Source: Aphis gossypii (Eukaryota; Arthropoda; Insecta; Hemiptera; Aphididae). From it: a stretch of 64,000 nt of DNA. Of the stretch, positions 11,886 to 57,849 are shown in pieces. The stretch is from contig NC_065531.1 in NCBI RefSeq assembly GCF_020184175.1, positions 50,551,213 to 50,615,212 on the forward strand. Direction: 5' to 3'. Below the pieces are notes generated by a model, which saw only the letters and a list, made by a program, of their open reading frames with translations, searched no databases and was not told the DNA's origin. Every line of letters starts with the position of its first letter. The first letter of the stretch is position 1. A program made the position numbers and the translations under genes.

Positions 11886-14800
11886 TTTAAAAAAAAAAAT
11901 GTTTTTTTATTTCGACTAAAAATTAAATGAAAAAATGTTTTTTTAATACGTTTATAGATTTTGAGGACCTAATAAGAGTGATAAATTTCAAGGTATAATA
12001 AATAATAATTAATCCCATAGTTGTCAAATCACAAGTGAACGTGATCGAGCTTTAATGGTAATTATCTATGTGTAAAATACTAATAAAATATAATATTTAA
12101 CTGATGAATACGTAAATAGAAGTATAATATGTAAAAATATCTTTAAAAAAATAATGAATATCATGTTGTGTTTACAAAATATATTAAATACTGCACGTAT
12201 AAGAATGCAATAAATACTCTTTATGTATACAAGTACATACTTAAAAAAAAATACTATATACTATATAGGTACTATACTAAATTATTACTTTGAATAATAT
12301 TTAAAAACAAAATGTAAATATTAATCATTACATTTAAATTTTATTAACATTTATATATTTTTTTTATAAATTGTAAAATAATGAATAAATAGCAATACCA
12401 TTTTTTAAATTATACAGAATACTTTGAAAATATTTTACTAAAACTAATATAAAAAATATATATGTATTAAAAAGTTTTAATTGTAAACAAAGAAAATAAA
12501 AGTATAATCGTCCCAAATGTTTGCCCAGATGAATTATATTTTTAGCTAAATCTATATAATTTTTTAAACTGTAATTTAAAATATTATAATAAGTTCAAAT
12601 AATTAATTTTTTTTTTGATTTGTTAAATATTTATTTTATACCGTTCTATTAAGGTGTATTTTTAACAGTTTGCAGACTGTAGGTGAAACATAAATGTAAA
12701 TATTAACTGAAATCTGTAGTTTTACTGTTATACATCTGTGGTATAATAATATAGGTAGTATTTAAAAATAAATTACTATTCAATATTCACATTTGATAAA
12801 ATGTAATAAGCATAGTATTCATAATGTTTTCAAATAATCGTATATTTACACTCTATGAATGCAAAAATAGTACTTACTGTAAATTTATTTATGTACTGTG
12901 TATTATGAATGAGTACATTAAGTCTATTTTGTGACTTAAATTAAATTTCTTAAGAATGTAGATAGAACACATTTTAAAAGTTCAATCGTTATTAGTGAAA
13001 ATGTAATTTAAATTTTACATAAGAATTAATTTTAATATCATAAGAAAAAATGAATTAAGAATATCAGCTTAGTTGAAAATATTAATGGTAATAATACGTT
13101 ACTATCAGGAAACATATTGGTAAATTTAAAATTTATTAAATAATTGTTTTTTAATAGTTTTATCGGTGTTAAAATAAATAGTTTACTTTTGTCCATAAAT
13201 CTAATATTTTGTATGTTATTAGAAAAATAATAAAATAAATGTGTATACTTAAATAAAAACTTAGTACGTTAGGAACATAAATTGATCCTTTAGATATTTT
13301 TCCTATATCCGATTCTTCCTTGATTTACTACTTTTCATTTGATTTACTTAATATCGCAAGAAATGTATTTAAAATTGTCAAAATACAAAAGCAAGTTTTA
13401 TGGGCATAAAAATTAAGCTTAATTTATTCCTTACTGGAAATTCTGGAAATGTCTAATACTTAAAAAAAAAGAAAAAAACTATTTTCCTAATTGAAGAACG
13501 TTTTGCGTCGCAATAATATATATTATATATAAAATAAAAAAAAATAAATGATACAAACCTTCAAGACCCTGACAAAAATCCCATTATCCAAAAGTTATTT
13601 TTCATTCAAACGAGTGGCCATATTTTATGCGATGATGTTTTTTTTTTATTTCACAGACACTTTTATTCCTATTACCGTGGCAAATGCGTTATATATATTG
13701 CAAACGTGCAGTTTCGTTCACACTGTAATATTGGAGAGTCTATTTGGTGATAAATGTTGACATTAGACACACTGGTACGTTTCTAATGACGTCCATGAGT
13801 ACAGAAAAAACAAACCCTTTTCACCAATATTTCTCTGACGAGTGCGTCGTCGGGAGGTAAACAAATAGTTATAACTTATAATATATCCATATCGGAAATC
13901 CAATGGTATCCGAATCGGCTACAGACAATATCTGTATGTCTTTCTTGTGTATTTTTCAGTCAGACCCTTTAGAAAAAAATTCAAAACAACGAAATAGTTC
14001 ACATCGATATTTGGCGGTAAAGAACGATTCTAGTTTTTAAACAATAATTATTGCAGACAGTTATAAAAATAAAATTACTCTGTTTAAAAATGTATATAAT
14101 TTCTTGATTTTGTTAAAAAAATAACGCTGAACATTATAAATAACAATATATATAAAATTAACTTACGTATTATATTATGTTATACTATATTATGCATTGC
14201 TAAAGGTACTAATTATAACATTAAATCTTTTTTAGAACTAACCTATGTATTAATATAACATAAAATTGAATACTTCAAAAAAAGGTTAGTGCAAAACTTA
14301 CTTGAATACATCAGTAAATGAGCATTCAAGTTCTAGTACTTGAAAATAATCGAGATGAATATTATGAAAATTTAATACTTTATATCGATAAATAATTTAA
14401 TTTATTTTTAAATATATTTTTTTCACTGAGTTATTGTAAGACCTATAACTAGTGTAAATTATTTGTTCTATAATTTTCTATCAACTTTTGATTTAGAAAA
14501 ATGTTTATATAATGTTTGCATTAATATAAACTATTGTATATATTTAAGCTTTAATTTCACTGTTTGAAATTCAAAATTTTTCGTTAATTACAATCAATAA
14601 TAAAATGTAAATTAATATGTATAATCTTAGTATAAAAATATTGTTAATAATATTTTGTATTCTAAAATATATTAATAAAAATGAATAAGGATAAAAAAAA
14701 ATTTCAAATCAACAATATTTTCATATTATACGTATTGAAACATCGGACTAGTGTATTAGGAGTTTTTTTTTAGGTAATATCGTTTATAATATACAATGTT

Positions 14801-16780
14801 CATGGTACCTATAACCACGTGAATTAAGTGTTAGTTTAAAACGAATAAATGAATGGCTTTGTAACCCGAATAATTTAAATTTCGACTTGACTTTATACAT
14901 ATAATTATTCAACATTGAGTAACCTAAATTCTACATTGTTGATTTAGTTCAAAAATATATTTACAACGCATATTAACTATTTGGGGATGAAATACCTGAT
15001 GGTGTTTTAGATAAAACACGCATAACATCAGCTACTAATACAAATTAATATTAATTGTTATAAATAGTTAAGGCTCACAGTTTAAAATTGTTCTAGAAAA
15101 ATATGTATTTATAAAATCAGTATAAATATAATATTCCTATTTTAGTATTATAATTTTATAGGTATATACTTAGTTAATCAGTAAAATAAATTGTATATAA
15201 CAATTATTTAAATGTCATATAAGTTAAATTTCGATGAACTAGGAACTGTTGAAAAAAAATGGAACTAGAATTTCATTATTTTTATTAAATATCCAGAACC
15301 TGATCAAATGTATTGAGTAAAAGGTTTTCCAGATGTTTATATATATTACATAGTGTCAGGAAAATATCAAACGTTAGGAAAATAAAATTATAAATATTTA
15401 TTCAATTCCATATGTTATTATTTTTATATTATTATTATCCGCGTGTTACTCTTTAAATTGAATCAAAGTCCAATAAACGATAAATACATAATATTTGAAA
15501 AACAATTTATTCGTTTCAACGAGTTTTCGTTTCCTCAAACATTACATAAATATGTTTAAAAAGATCTTGATTTTTGATAAATAATAAATATAACTATGAC
15601 AATTTAATATAGGTATTTAATATAATTATAACTTAACTTGATAATATACTTAAAGCTTAATATTTGAAAACCATGTTTGTTTTCAAATAATTTAACAAGA
15701 TTTTAAATTTAAATAATAGTAAAAACTAATAATAATAATAATAATAATAATAATATAGCTTTTTCTGTAGATAATATGAGTTATATTCGGCAATGCGTAG
15801 AAAATTGTTTTTTGAATAATTCATAGACAACTTTGACATTTACAAATTAAATATTTTTACGAGAAAAATTAATTCAAATTATGTTTTGCCTACAGTCCAC
15901 GATAATTGAAATAATAGTGTGGAAAGCCCGACCTAGAAAACGATGCTAGCCGTCCCCTAAACTCGGTTCAGTCATTTTAAAACGTTTGTTTGTAAATTAA
16001 CATTATAGATAGGTACCTAACTAAATACGCTCAAAAATTATCGTGAAAAATGAAAAGCAAGTAAATTTCGGTAATATTCCTACTATAACACACACATAAT
16101 ATATATTCGAGGTTTTATCGTTCAAACTCCAAATAAACATCACATTACGTAGTACAATTGGTCGGATAAAAATAATAACGAGAGCGTTCTTCTCAGTCGA
16201 ATAAATTAAATAAAACAGACCATATATTATTTTACCTATACATGATTATTATGTACACAAGCCGAAAAACACGTACACAATATTCTTCTCGAGCTTCGGC
16301 AGCGTTTCGATGACACAATTTATTATATAATACCATAGTCGAAACACGTTAACCGTGTTACTCAAAGGTCCCCCGACGCAAAATCAACTGCGTGGCGTAC
16401 GGTTGGAGGGGGGTTATTTATCATGGTTTTATGACGTAAGTATGTGTACAATAAAATATTGTTTCGTGAATTTTTTTTTTTTTTTTACTACCATACGTGC
16501 ACGGGAAACGATCAAACTACCTATGTAATTATGTATAGTTCGGGTCTAGTGCGTACATAATACTATGATTTCACTACGGTTTCCTACACGGCTAGTTCAT
16601 GTTATAGACACAGACTGCAATAGCAGAGATCACTGATGAGAGATATACCTAATGAGAAAAATCGGGCACAAAAGCGATTAAAAAATATCGTAAACTCGAC
16701 AACGCACGATGACGAACTACGTTATACCGATGCAAGACGAAACATAATATTATAATAAATATTATACAATATTGGAAAAC
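11886..16780. other. AT-rich intergenic DNA
   Basis: No gene was recognised. The region contains an (AAT)n run of about 27 bp at 15728-15754 and a T16 tract at 16471-16486. The small open frame at 13548-13760 is low-complexity and has no recognisable domain. Confidence 0.5.
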
Positions 16781-17405
16781 ATTATCAGTTACCTGATGTA
16801 TAGTAACGGCCGCCGCGTCTCGAACGTGAACTTAGAAAAACGTGTTGGCACGGCACAGCAGTTGGGTACGGTCTCGGCGGACACCACGCACCGGAGAGCT
16901 GAACTTTAAGTAGCGTTCTGCCGACGGTTGCTGTGGGAACGACGTGCTTATGGGTCTTCATTACGCCGGGCGGCGGCGGCAGTGCTGCCAGTGCGGCGCG
17001 CGGCGAATTGTCGAACCACCGGCACCGCGGCGTGGGACGATAAATTATTATTGTAACTATAATGGCTCAACAGTTTGTGTATATAATACCTACCTACCTA
17101 CTTACCTATATATATATATATTATAATTTTACGCGCGTATTGTATTATTATTATATGGGTAATATATTTTTAATGCGTTTTATAATAAATAAATGCGATC
17201 GACGGATCGGTTGCCACGACACGTCCGGTCGCTTTTTTCTTCGATATCCGACCCGAAACGTACAATATTGTGTGATGTACTTACCTTATAACACGGCGAT
17301 ATTATGCTGTCGTGATGTAGTGCGAGGGAACGAGAGACACGTCTTTTCCGTACCACTGGTCCTTTCCGCACGGGCCTACGCCTTCCGGTTCGAAGAATCT
17401 CCATC
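16780..17405 (+). promoter_or_regulatory. Putative promoter and 5' UTR region of the DCST1 gene
   Basis: Base composition changes abruptly here to a CpG-containing, GC-richer segment (clearest at 16808-17040), ending directly upstream of the first DCST1 coding exon at 17406. In this AT-rich locus that is the pattern expected for a promoter and 5' UTR. No TATA box or initiator can be assigned with confidence. The overlapping open frames of 60 and 115 codons show no family resemblance and are probably chance products of the higher GC content. Confidence 0.35.
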
Positions 17406-49764
<32,359 letters not shown>

Positions 49765-49850
49765 ATTAGGTTAGGTAAAAAATTATAATTTATTATCATC
49801 AAACCGTCTATTTTAATAGGTATTGCACAAATTACAATTATGACAATGTA

Positions 49851-49861
49851 AATAAAATAAA
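49851..49861 (+). terminator. Polyadenylation signals of DCST1
   Basis: Two overlapping AATAAA hexamers lie 87-92 bp past the stop codon, followed by A/T-rich DNA. This would be a very short 3' UTR. Confidence 0.55.
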
Positions 49862-50322
49862 ATGATATATTTATAAATATAATAGTGCTTAAAATATTAA
49901 GTAACATAAAACATTATTCAATTACACACATTATAAAAGAAAAAAATACCATTAACCTTCTATTGTTAAATTTAAGATTGTGTCATTAACTGTGACGTCT
50001 AAATGGTACAGTGAGACTTTTGTACTGTTCAACTATAGAAAACAGAAAAAAATGCAACTTTGCAGAAGTGATGTTGTACATACATATTATACATATTTAT
50101 TTATTTAGAAGTCTTTCAAAGTAAACTATTAACAGAAGTTTCACTGTACTACACTGTTTGCCTAATACAATAAACTGTTTTATATGACCAAATAAAACCA
50201 AAGTATACAAATGTATTAATATTATTAAGTGACCCACTTATAATATTAATTTAAAAATTAAATAAATAAGGAGATCTCTAAATAAATTCGCCATTTTTTG
50301 TTTATAATATATAATATATATT

Positions 50323-50362
50323 TCAATCATCAATGACTATAACTTCTTTTCCTAAACTATTC
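50323..50362 (-). CDS. UTP6: UTP6-like exon 7 (stop)
   Basis: A short last exon after TTTCAG encodes NSLGKEVIVIDD and TGA. TTTATT words at about 50095-50104 read as AATAAA on this strand and could be the polyadenylation signal. Confidence 0.65.
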
Positions 50363-52984
50363 CTGAAATAAAAAATTAAATATTAAAATTCTATAACTAT
50401 AAAATAGTAAAAATATTATATATAATACTAACATAAATTCACGTTTAATATTATTATACTCTTCTATGAAAGTATTTTTTAAATTCGGTTCCAGTTTCCA
50501 TAAACCTCTAGTATAAATACTTTCCATTAATTTTGGGGAGCCATCAGTCTGTTCAAAACGAATATAATCAAGCCATACTTCTAAAAAAAAATATAACATT
50601 ACTATAATATATTGTATCAACTTTATGCTTATTTTTATATAAAATTATTCTAACTATATAATATGAGTAGTGCAATAATCAATGAGCATAAGGAATATTA
50701 CATAAATTATTAGCATTGAGAAAAACCCATAGTTTGACATGAGATTAATTAAGTTATGTGTATTTAATTAATTAAAGAATAAGGTCATAAGGCCTAGAGG
50801 TAATGCTGTTGGTGACCAACCACAACTCACACAAATCTACAAACACATTTAGTTACTATTAATATCTATTAAAAATGTATAAAATATATTATTAAATGAA
50901 TTATGAATAATACAATTTTCCCATTTATATTTGATTTTTTAGGGGTGATTTTGATAATTATTATTGTACATATTTGTATGTCTTTTGAAAATTTTTTAAG
51001 GTTTTAATTAGATTACATAAAGTTTTGTGTGTTATTATTATTATTTGTTTTTTGAGAAAGCTGGAAGTATTTGATGAATTTTAATCTAAAAAATAAATAT
51101 ATTGACCACTCCTTACCAATGTTATCTGTGCCAAATAAAATGCAAGCTTCATCATACAATTTTCTAACAGTCAGTAATTCAAAATCTGATGTCTCTGATT
51201 CAATAGCCATCATTATTAAATACAATTTATAACATGGTGGCTTTAACTTTTTTAGTTCATTGAACAGGTTACGAGTTGCATCTATGTCTTTGTACTGTAA
51301 ACACCATTTTAAATATTTAACTCTGATATAAAAAGAAATATTTTCATATGATATATTTGAGCCTTCTTCAAATAATGTTTCAATCTATAAAAATATTGAC
51401 TGATATAAGTATACATAATTTTAAAAATATATACTATTAAATAATTAAATATCAGAAGAATAACCACTACTATCAGATATAAATTATATTATATTACAAA
51501 TTTATCATACCATATCAGGACGCCTAATTTGCATAAATCGAATTATAATCTTCCATAAAGGTAGTGAATTTTTTTTTAATGAACGAACACCTTCTTGAAA
51601 AACAGTCATCAATTTATCAAAACTATTTAATTCCAAATAAAGCTTTAATAATCGTATCCAAATCTTTTGATTATTTTCTGTACACAAAACAGCATCTAAT
51701 AAAATATCTAGCTGGTCTACATGTATGTAGCTTACCTAAAAAACAAAAATAATAATAATAATATATAGTTAGAAGCTATTAATATTATTATAATACAAGT
51801 CATATTCAATAATAACATTTTTTGAAACTTGTTGAATGTTAAATAAATAATGGATTCATTTTTTTTATGACTAAAAATAATGTTTTAACAATACTATAAT
51901 GATTTGGTATTTAGTTTAAAAAAGTATGTGTTTAAAATTTATCAAGACTAAAATATTATTGATAAGACACATCTAAGTAAAATAGCACAAGTACAATACT
52001 TGAAAATTAAAATACTTAACGGTCGTTCTAACACTATCTAATGATTATCTATTATATCAATCAATATTTAAACTGATATTTATTTAAATTATAATTACAT
52101 AAAATAAATTTAAATAATAAATAAAAAGTAATTCAATTTATTTTTAATGCATTGTAAAGCATACAGTGTCATACACTGGTACACTTATATCACTTTCAAT
52201 AATATAGTACTTCATTATTAATTTATATTAAGTATAATTAGTAAGTAGCAATAAGCATACTAACATTTTAGACAAATTATCACCTAATCTAACAGTATAA
52301 ATGTATGATATTAAACTTTAATTATATATAAACTAATTTAACGAAATTATTATATCTTTATACAATTATTTATAAGTAAATAACTTAATACCTCAACTCA
52401 AATTTGCTACACTTAACAGTTATTACTGTTTAATATACCAATTATAGGTACATAAAATAACATTAATAAAATAATTTAAAAATGAAAAATACTATTGATG
52501 TTTTCACCTACATTGTCTTGACAAAAGTTGATAAAATAAAATAACAGCTTCTCATCAATAGAAAACAGAACATGCATATGATCAAACAATTCAATAACAC
52601 GTTTGCTTAGGAGGACAAGTACTTGAGTATCAATAACATCTAAACCTTGTTCCAACTCGTCCTAAGATAAAAATTCAATGTTAACAACTGTATTTAAAAC
52701 TTTGTTATGATTGTAAGAATAAAAATTACTTTGATTTTGTGTTTACACGCATTAAGCAAACTCAGCTCTGCTTTAAACTGCAGTAACAACTCATGTTTAG
52801 TTATCACCTTGTTAGTGATTTTCTCGTTGATTGATATACGGTCATTATTCAGCACACTAAACAAAACAAAAAAATTACCTAACTTAGACCCACAACGACT
52901 TATTTTGGTTGCACAGAATACTCACGTGAACTCATCCCATTTCAAAATTCTATAAGTCTTCAAAAATTCACTTTCGAAATCCAT
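50323..52984 (-). CDS. UTP6: UTP6-like U3 snoRNP / SSU-processome protein, internally shortened, 7 exons
   Basis: Exons (minus strand): 52984-52926, 52856-52730, 52661-52512, 51735-51511, 51384-51117, 50580-50433, 50362-50323. All introns are GT-AG, phases agree, total 1017 nt, 338 residues. Exons 2-3 match the conserved UTP6 N-terminal region (ELLLQFKAELSLLNACKHKI, then a helix ending LFYFINFC). Exons 4-7 match its C-terminal HAT-repeat region (KIWIRLLKLYLELNSF, SLPLWKIIIRFMQIRRPD, VWLDYIRFEQTDGSPKLM, IYTRGLWKL). Relative to UTP6 of other animals (about 600 residues) the central HAT repeats, roughly 270 residues, are absent and exons 3 and 4 join directly. UTP6 is a nucleolar U3 snoRNP component needed for 18S pre-rRNA processing. 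Codon use is more AT-rich than in DCST1. It could be a shortened functional gene, a diverged duplicate, or missing sequence. Confidence 0.75.
50433..50580 (-). CDS. UTP6: UTP6-like exon 6 (conserved C-terminus)
   Basis: The acceptor is a long T tract then TAG, and the donor is TAT|GTTAGT. It encodes VWLDYIRFE and ESIYTRGLWKLEP, the best-conserved C-terminal signature of UTP6 (W-x-D-Y...I-Y-x-R-x-x). Confidence 0.85.
51117..51384 (-). CDS. UTP6: UTP6-like exon 5 (HAT repeats)
   Basis: The acceptor is TTATAG and the donor G|GTAAGG, phase 1. It continues the helical repeats (IETLFEEGSN, VKYLKWCLQYKDIDATRNLF, KLYDEACILFG). Confidence 0.82.
51511..51735 (-). CDS. UTP6: UTP6-like exon 4 (HAT repeats)
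   Basis: The acceptor is TTTTTTAG and the donor ATG|GTATGA. It has 75 codons including IWIRLLKLYLELNSFDKLM, FQEGVRSLKK and LPLWKIIIRFMQIRRPDM, paired helices of the HAT type matching the UTP6 C-terminal half. Confidence 0.82.
51736..52511. other. UTP6-like intron 3, site of the missing central region
   Basis: This 776-bp intron is extremely AT-rich. I found no open stretch resembling HAT repeats in it, although in intact UTP6 about 270 residues lie between the parts encoded by the flanking exons. Confidence 0.55.
52512..52661 (-). CDS. UTP6: UTP6-like exon 3
   Basis: It has 50 codons, acceptor ATCTTAG and donor AAT|GTAGGT. It encodes two helices (LLSKRVIELFDHM and EKLLFYFINFCQDN) that correspond to the first HAT-like pair of UTP6. 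Confidence 0.7.
52730..52856 (-). CDS. UTP6: UTP6-like exon 2
   Basis: It lies after a 69-bp intron with acceptor GTTTAG and donor AAA|GTAATT. It encodes ITNKVITKHELLLQFKAELS and LLNACKHKIK, aligning with the conserved block that follows the UTP6 N-terminus. Confidence 0.7.
52926..52984 (-). CDS. UTP6: UTP6-like exon 1
   Basis: It starts with ATG and encodes MDFESEFLKTYRILKWDEF plus two bases; the donor is CAC|GTGAGT. The sequence is not obviously like the UTP6 N-terminus, so the true start may differ. Confidence 0.55.
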
Positions 52985-55900
52985 AATGTAAGGGTTACAA
53001 CGAATCGTTTTTTATACAAATGGCAAATGATGCGAATTATAATATGAACAACTACCTATAAATCATTACATAATAAGAACCAAACTGTTAGCCTTCGAGT
53101 TTAGGCTCTTGACGTTCTTGTGTATTCTCGTGTTCCGTTTGATTTGTTGTCTTATCGTGGCCATTTAGTGTTTATTTTAACTATTCTGCTGATGAATCAT
53201 AGATTAACATAAAATAATATGTATAATATAATCATACCTATTATATAAATATAATTGTTATAAGTATTATGTAAAATGATATAGATAATAACACTAAAAT
53301 GTATATATATATATTATATTATATCTTAATATTCGTGGATAATAGATAATAGGTACCCACAAAATATCATATTCAAGTAAACCATGATAACTGGAATGTT
53401 CAACAGTGTTGCCCGAGAGAGAATTTTAACAAATATAGCACTAATGGTGTACTAAAGCGGCGTTTATAACTCGTATATTCATTACACAGAGGTCACCCTC
53501 TGTACGATAATTTAACTAAATAATTTGAAACCGTATAAATACTAAATACTAGTGATTTTAAAATTATGATTATGTTGATTGACCTTTTTTTCACTTCTTA
53601 AAATATAATATATGTTTGCCTTTTGCCGACTTTGCTACGACTATTCAAAATTTGTTCAAAAAATTTGAAACAAATGTTTTGTGTAAAATGTGAATATTGA
53701 AACGAGACAAATACTTTTCTTAAATAATACGGGTAATTGAAACTTTTTTCTGGGAACAAAAAGGCATTGAGTTAAATATGATTTGACGTACCTATAAGGT
53801 ATAACTTTAGTAGAAGAGATAAGTTTCCATACAAATATCTACTCAGGCTATTTACGTAAGTACACACAAAACAATATATATTTGAATAATATTATTTTTA
53901 AAAATAAAATAATAACACTTGTTATTTAATGTTATTTTACAAATATTAATATTTAAGTTTTATAACTATTAATACTTATTGAGTTATTAATTATTATTAA
54001 ATGGACTACTATTTTTAACTAAGTGATATCGCATATATATATTTAAAGAACACAATTTATTATTTTCGAGCGCGTAAGTGTACAAAACTAAAATGATTGT
54101 ACAAGACAAAACCTACTTTAATGATATTGTTCACTCCGTGATAATAATTTTCGTAGAATTATGATATTTTTAATTGTCACGATTTAAAAATAGATACTAG
54201 ACGACTAATTAATATTTTATTACACGAATTTCTAGATTTCGAAGTTCAAAGACTTATGGTAAGGTAACATTATTAACTAAGTATATCAATCAATTTCGAT
54301 AGTTAACTCTTGATCACAAAACGTTATACGATAGACAGCCAAACATACGATTATTCGTAGTATTTTTTTTTCAAAAGAAAAACGATATTGTTATGTATTC
54401 AGTTATCTTGAAATAAATGAAAATTTAGTTTCCGAAATAGGAATAAAGCAAAATGTTTCTTTCCCTCGCCACGTAACGATTTTAACAAACAAATTATGGA
54501 CGTGTGTAAATTATATAGTACACATTGATACAATACTGCAGTACCGTGTCTACATATTTTACACATAAGATAGAGAAGTTCATTTACACTGACGTTTCAT
54601 GAGATATGACGATCTAAACAAGCCACGGGACACAGAGACATATAGACCATAGCTTAATCTAACAACCATGCCACAAACTGATATTTAAATTCCCACCGCA
54701 GATTTACGACCTAGTTCAAAATAACGACATTGCTATTATTCTAATGTCCGAGAATATAATCTAGAATAAATTAATAAGAGCAGTAGTATCGGTCTAGCCC
54801 ACTCGGATATTCGGCAATTGTGCTGGGGGCCCTGGAATGTGTAGAGGGCTCATAGCCAAATAGAAAAATGTATATTTAAACCACTCGAAACTCGTGACTC
54901 GGGGGTTCCAATCACATAAATTTGTAAACATTGAACATTGTAATGATTGAAATTTGAAATCTGGTTTGTTCAACAAATTATAGGTACCTACATACCATTC
55001 AAATAGATACGTTCTTAGACTCCCGTCCACGCAGGCAATGGTGTAGAATGAAACTATAGCCTACAGGAAATGTGCCCCCTTAAACACAGACATTAAAATA
55101 TTATTAAATAGTGATGCCACGAATGTTTTTCGTATTTTAAATTAAATTATTTTCTACTTCAATATAATTTAAACAATAATAAAAAAAATGTTCAGTGTTT
55201 TTTAAATGTAATAATAAAGGTTCTATAGCCCCAACTTAGACATACCCAATGGGGACTTGGATGGTAGTACTGACCGAATATGCCACTGTACACAAGTTGG
55301 AAGCACAGATAAAATTATTTATGTGTTAGGATTTTCTAGCAATAAATTAAAAAAGAAAATCTTTTTAATAACCATTTTTAATTTGTTTCATTATTATTAT
55401 TTATGTAGTACTATTTTTTCTATGTGTACAATGTTATAAAAAAATTATGTACCTAAATATTTTTGATTATAATAACAAAAAGTTTTAAAGTAAGCAACTA
55501 GCACCAAATACTTTTTTTAGTAAAAAATTGAATACTTTTACAGCGTGTTAAAATGTAGCTAATTATTTTTTTAAATTTATATGGAATGTTATTGAAGTCC
55601 AACTATTAGCCAGCTTAGAATAGTTAAGAGCTTATTCAAAAAATAAAACTAAACAAAAAATAATAATTAAAATATTAAATTCTATAAAATTAACTTAATT
55701 TTATGGCAAATGTTAAAACAAATACAATTCATATGAGACATAACAAAAAAAACCTATCTTATAAATATTTTCAAGATAAGAAAAAATGAATATGTATTAT
55801 TAAAATTAATGAAATTTTTCTGATAGCTATTTCATACAAACATTCATTATTGACAATAGGTATCCTAAGACCTAAATTGATCATATGTTCTGCCTAAGAA

Positions 55901-57840
55901 ATAAGTTAATGTTATATATCATACTATACATAAAATAGAATATATTATTCTTTAAAAAAAACAAAACATTTAATGTGAAATTGACTTTTGGTAGTAAATA
56001 AGTTATTGAAACAATATTAATTTCTACCATAAAAATACAAAAAATGGTTTTATTTTCTTTTAGTTTATTTTAGTGGGATATTATTCAGGATTTTGTGAAG
56101 TTGTTATTCTTTTCGGAAACTTATCAATCTTTTAATTCTTCCTAGTTGAAAAATAACAACCAAAAACACATATCATTATAAAATCAATAAATTTATAACT
56201 CCGATAAGGATCTAAAATATGGTAAATTAGGTATTTTAAAATTGTATGTTAGTACTAAAAGTTCAATTTTTATAAAACATAACCTATCTAATTAATAATT
56301 TATTTATTTATATATATATTGTAAAACATCGTTTAAAAGACTAAATATGTTATCCAATATGTGTTGACAAAATAATAATCAATAGTTTTGAAACTAAAAT
56401 GAGAAAGTTAAAAAAAAAAGTACAAAACATAATATCATCAGTACCATGTGTTACATTTAACACGAAAATTACTTAACGTCTAAACTCTTAACACTTACAT
56501 ATATGTATTTTAATAATAACATTGTTGAATTTATCATTTATCAAATGTAATAATTAACGATGTGAATCCAGTTGGAAAAATTAATTCAGATAAACAAAAT
56601 AATGTTTTTTTTATGGTGGGGCGAGAAGAGTGGCGTCAAACATGAGAAATGTTTTCAAAATACAAAAAAAATAATATAGGTAATTCTAATGAGAACTAAA
56701 AAGTGTATTAATTAGTCTGTATTTCATTTATGTTCTGAACGGAGCAATAAATATATTGATTTAACAATGCTGTTTAGGTTTTTTTTTGTGTTTACACTAT
56801 GAGTCTATACAATGTTCAACTTTAAGTATGATTATGGTTAAAAAATTGGATGTAGTTTGTACTTAAATATCCTCATACAATTCAACATTAAAAATTAACA
56901 TTACTTTTATAATTAAGAAAAGTTTTTTCTAAACCAGTTTTTAATTAAATTGATTTTTTTTTAGTTATAACTTAATACTTATAATTTAAAATCAAATAAC
57001 TGTAGACATTTGAATACATTTTTTCACAAAATATTAACATTATCATTTTCTATTCAAAATATTTTGACTTTTTTAGAATTACTTATTGGCATAAGAAATG
57101 TTCGATTGTTTAAGTTTTTTATCGTTCTTTTTTTAGCATTTTTTTACTAAAGACTTAAAGAAATTTAAATTTGAACAAAATTACGTATTTTATCAATGAA
57201 TAACGATTTTAATTTTATTATTTTGTTATAAATCAAAAACATTATTCGTATTGACAATAGATTTAAACTTTTACATAATATATTACATGATTATGAATTC
57301 TAGTAATTTTGCTATATCCCATGACATATTACTATTTTAGATTTTTTTTAATACATTATTATTTATTTATATTATGAATTTATTTTTACTGTTTTATGTT
57401 CTTTACAGAAGTATATAATTACATTTTGAATTATAATATAAGTTTATATAATATGGTATGCATATAAATTGTTATAATAATTAAATACTCATAATGTAAT
57501 ACAAAAAATAATTATCAACCTACTATAATTATTCAACTTAAATTAATTATTTTAATAGCTATGTACATAGTACCTATATCAAAAAATATATCACGAAATT
57601 TACTTAGTGATATAGTCGACAGACCATTTCCAATCTATCGTATACAATGCTATATCATTGAATTCAAATTTAAAACACCCATAATAGTGACTTACTCGAC
57701 ACCATATTTATAGAAAAGCGGTATCCACTTGCCTGACTTTTTGAAAATGACTTATAAAATGTAAAAATGTATTATTTACAATTATAAAAATCTGGCTGTT
57801 ACAATAAAAAAAAAGGGTCTGTTTATAACATACAAACTTT
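52985..57840. other. Intergenic DNA upstream of the UTP6-like gene
   Basis: The first 200 bp should include the UTP6-like promoter; no motif can be named. A GC-richer patch at about 54790-55110 (GCTGGGGGCCCTGG) looks like part of a repeat but I cannot classify it. Near 56160-56220 there is a diverged copy of the AGGATCTAAAA end of the repeat at 9842-10800. The rest is AT-rich with no gene recognised. Confidence 0.45.
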
Positions 57841-57849
57841 ATTAGTAAA

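Noticed and set aside
54794..55030. 78-codon minus-strand ORF
   Set aside because: It lies in a repeat-like GC patch, and no domain could be recognised.
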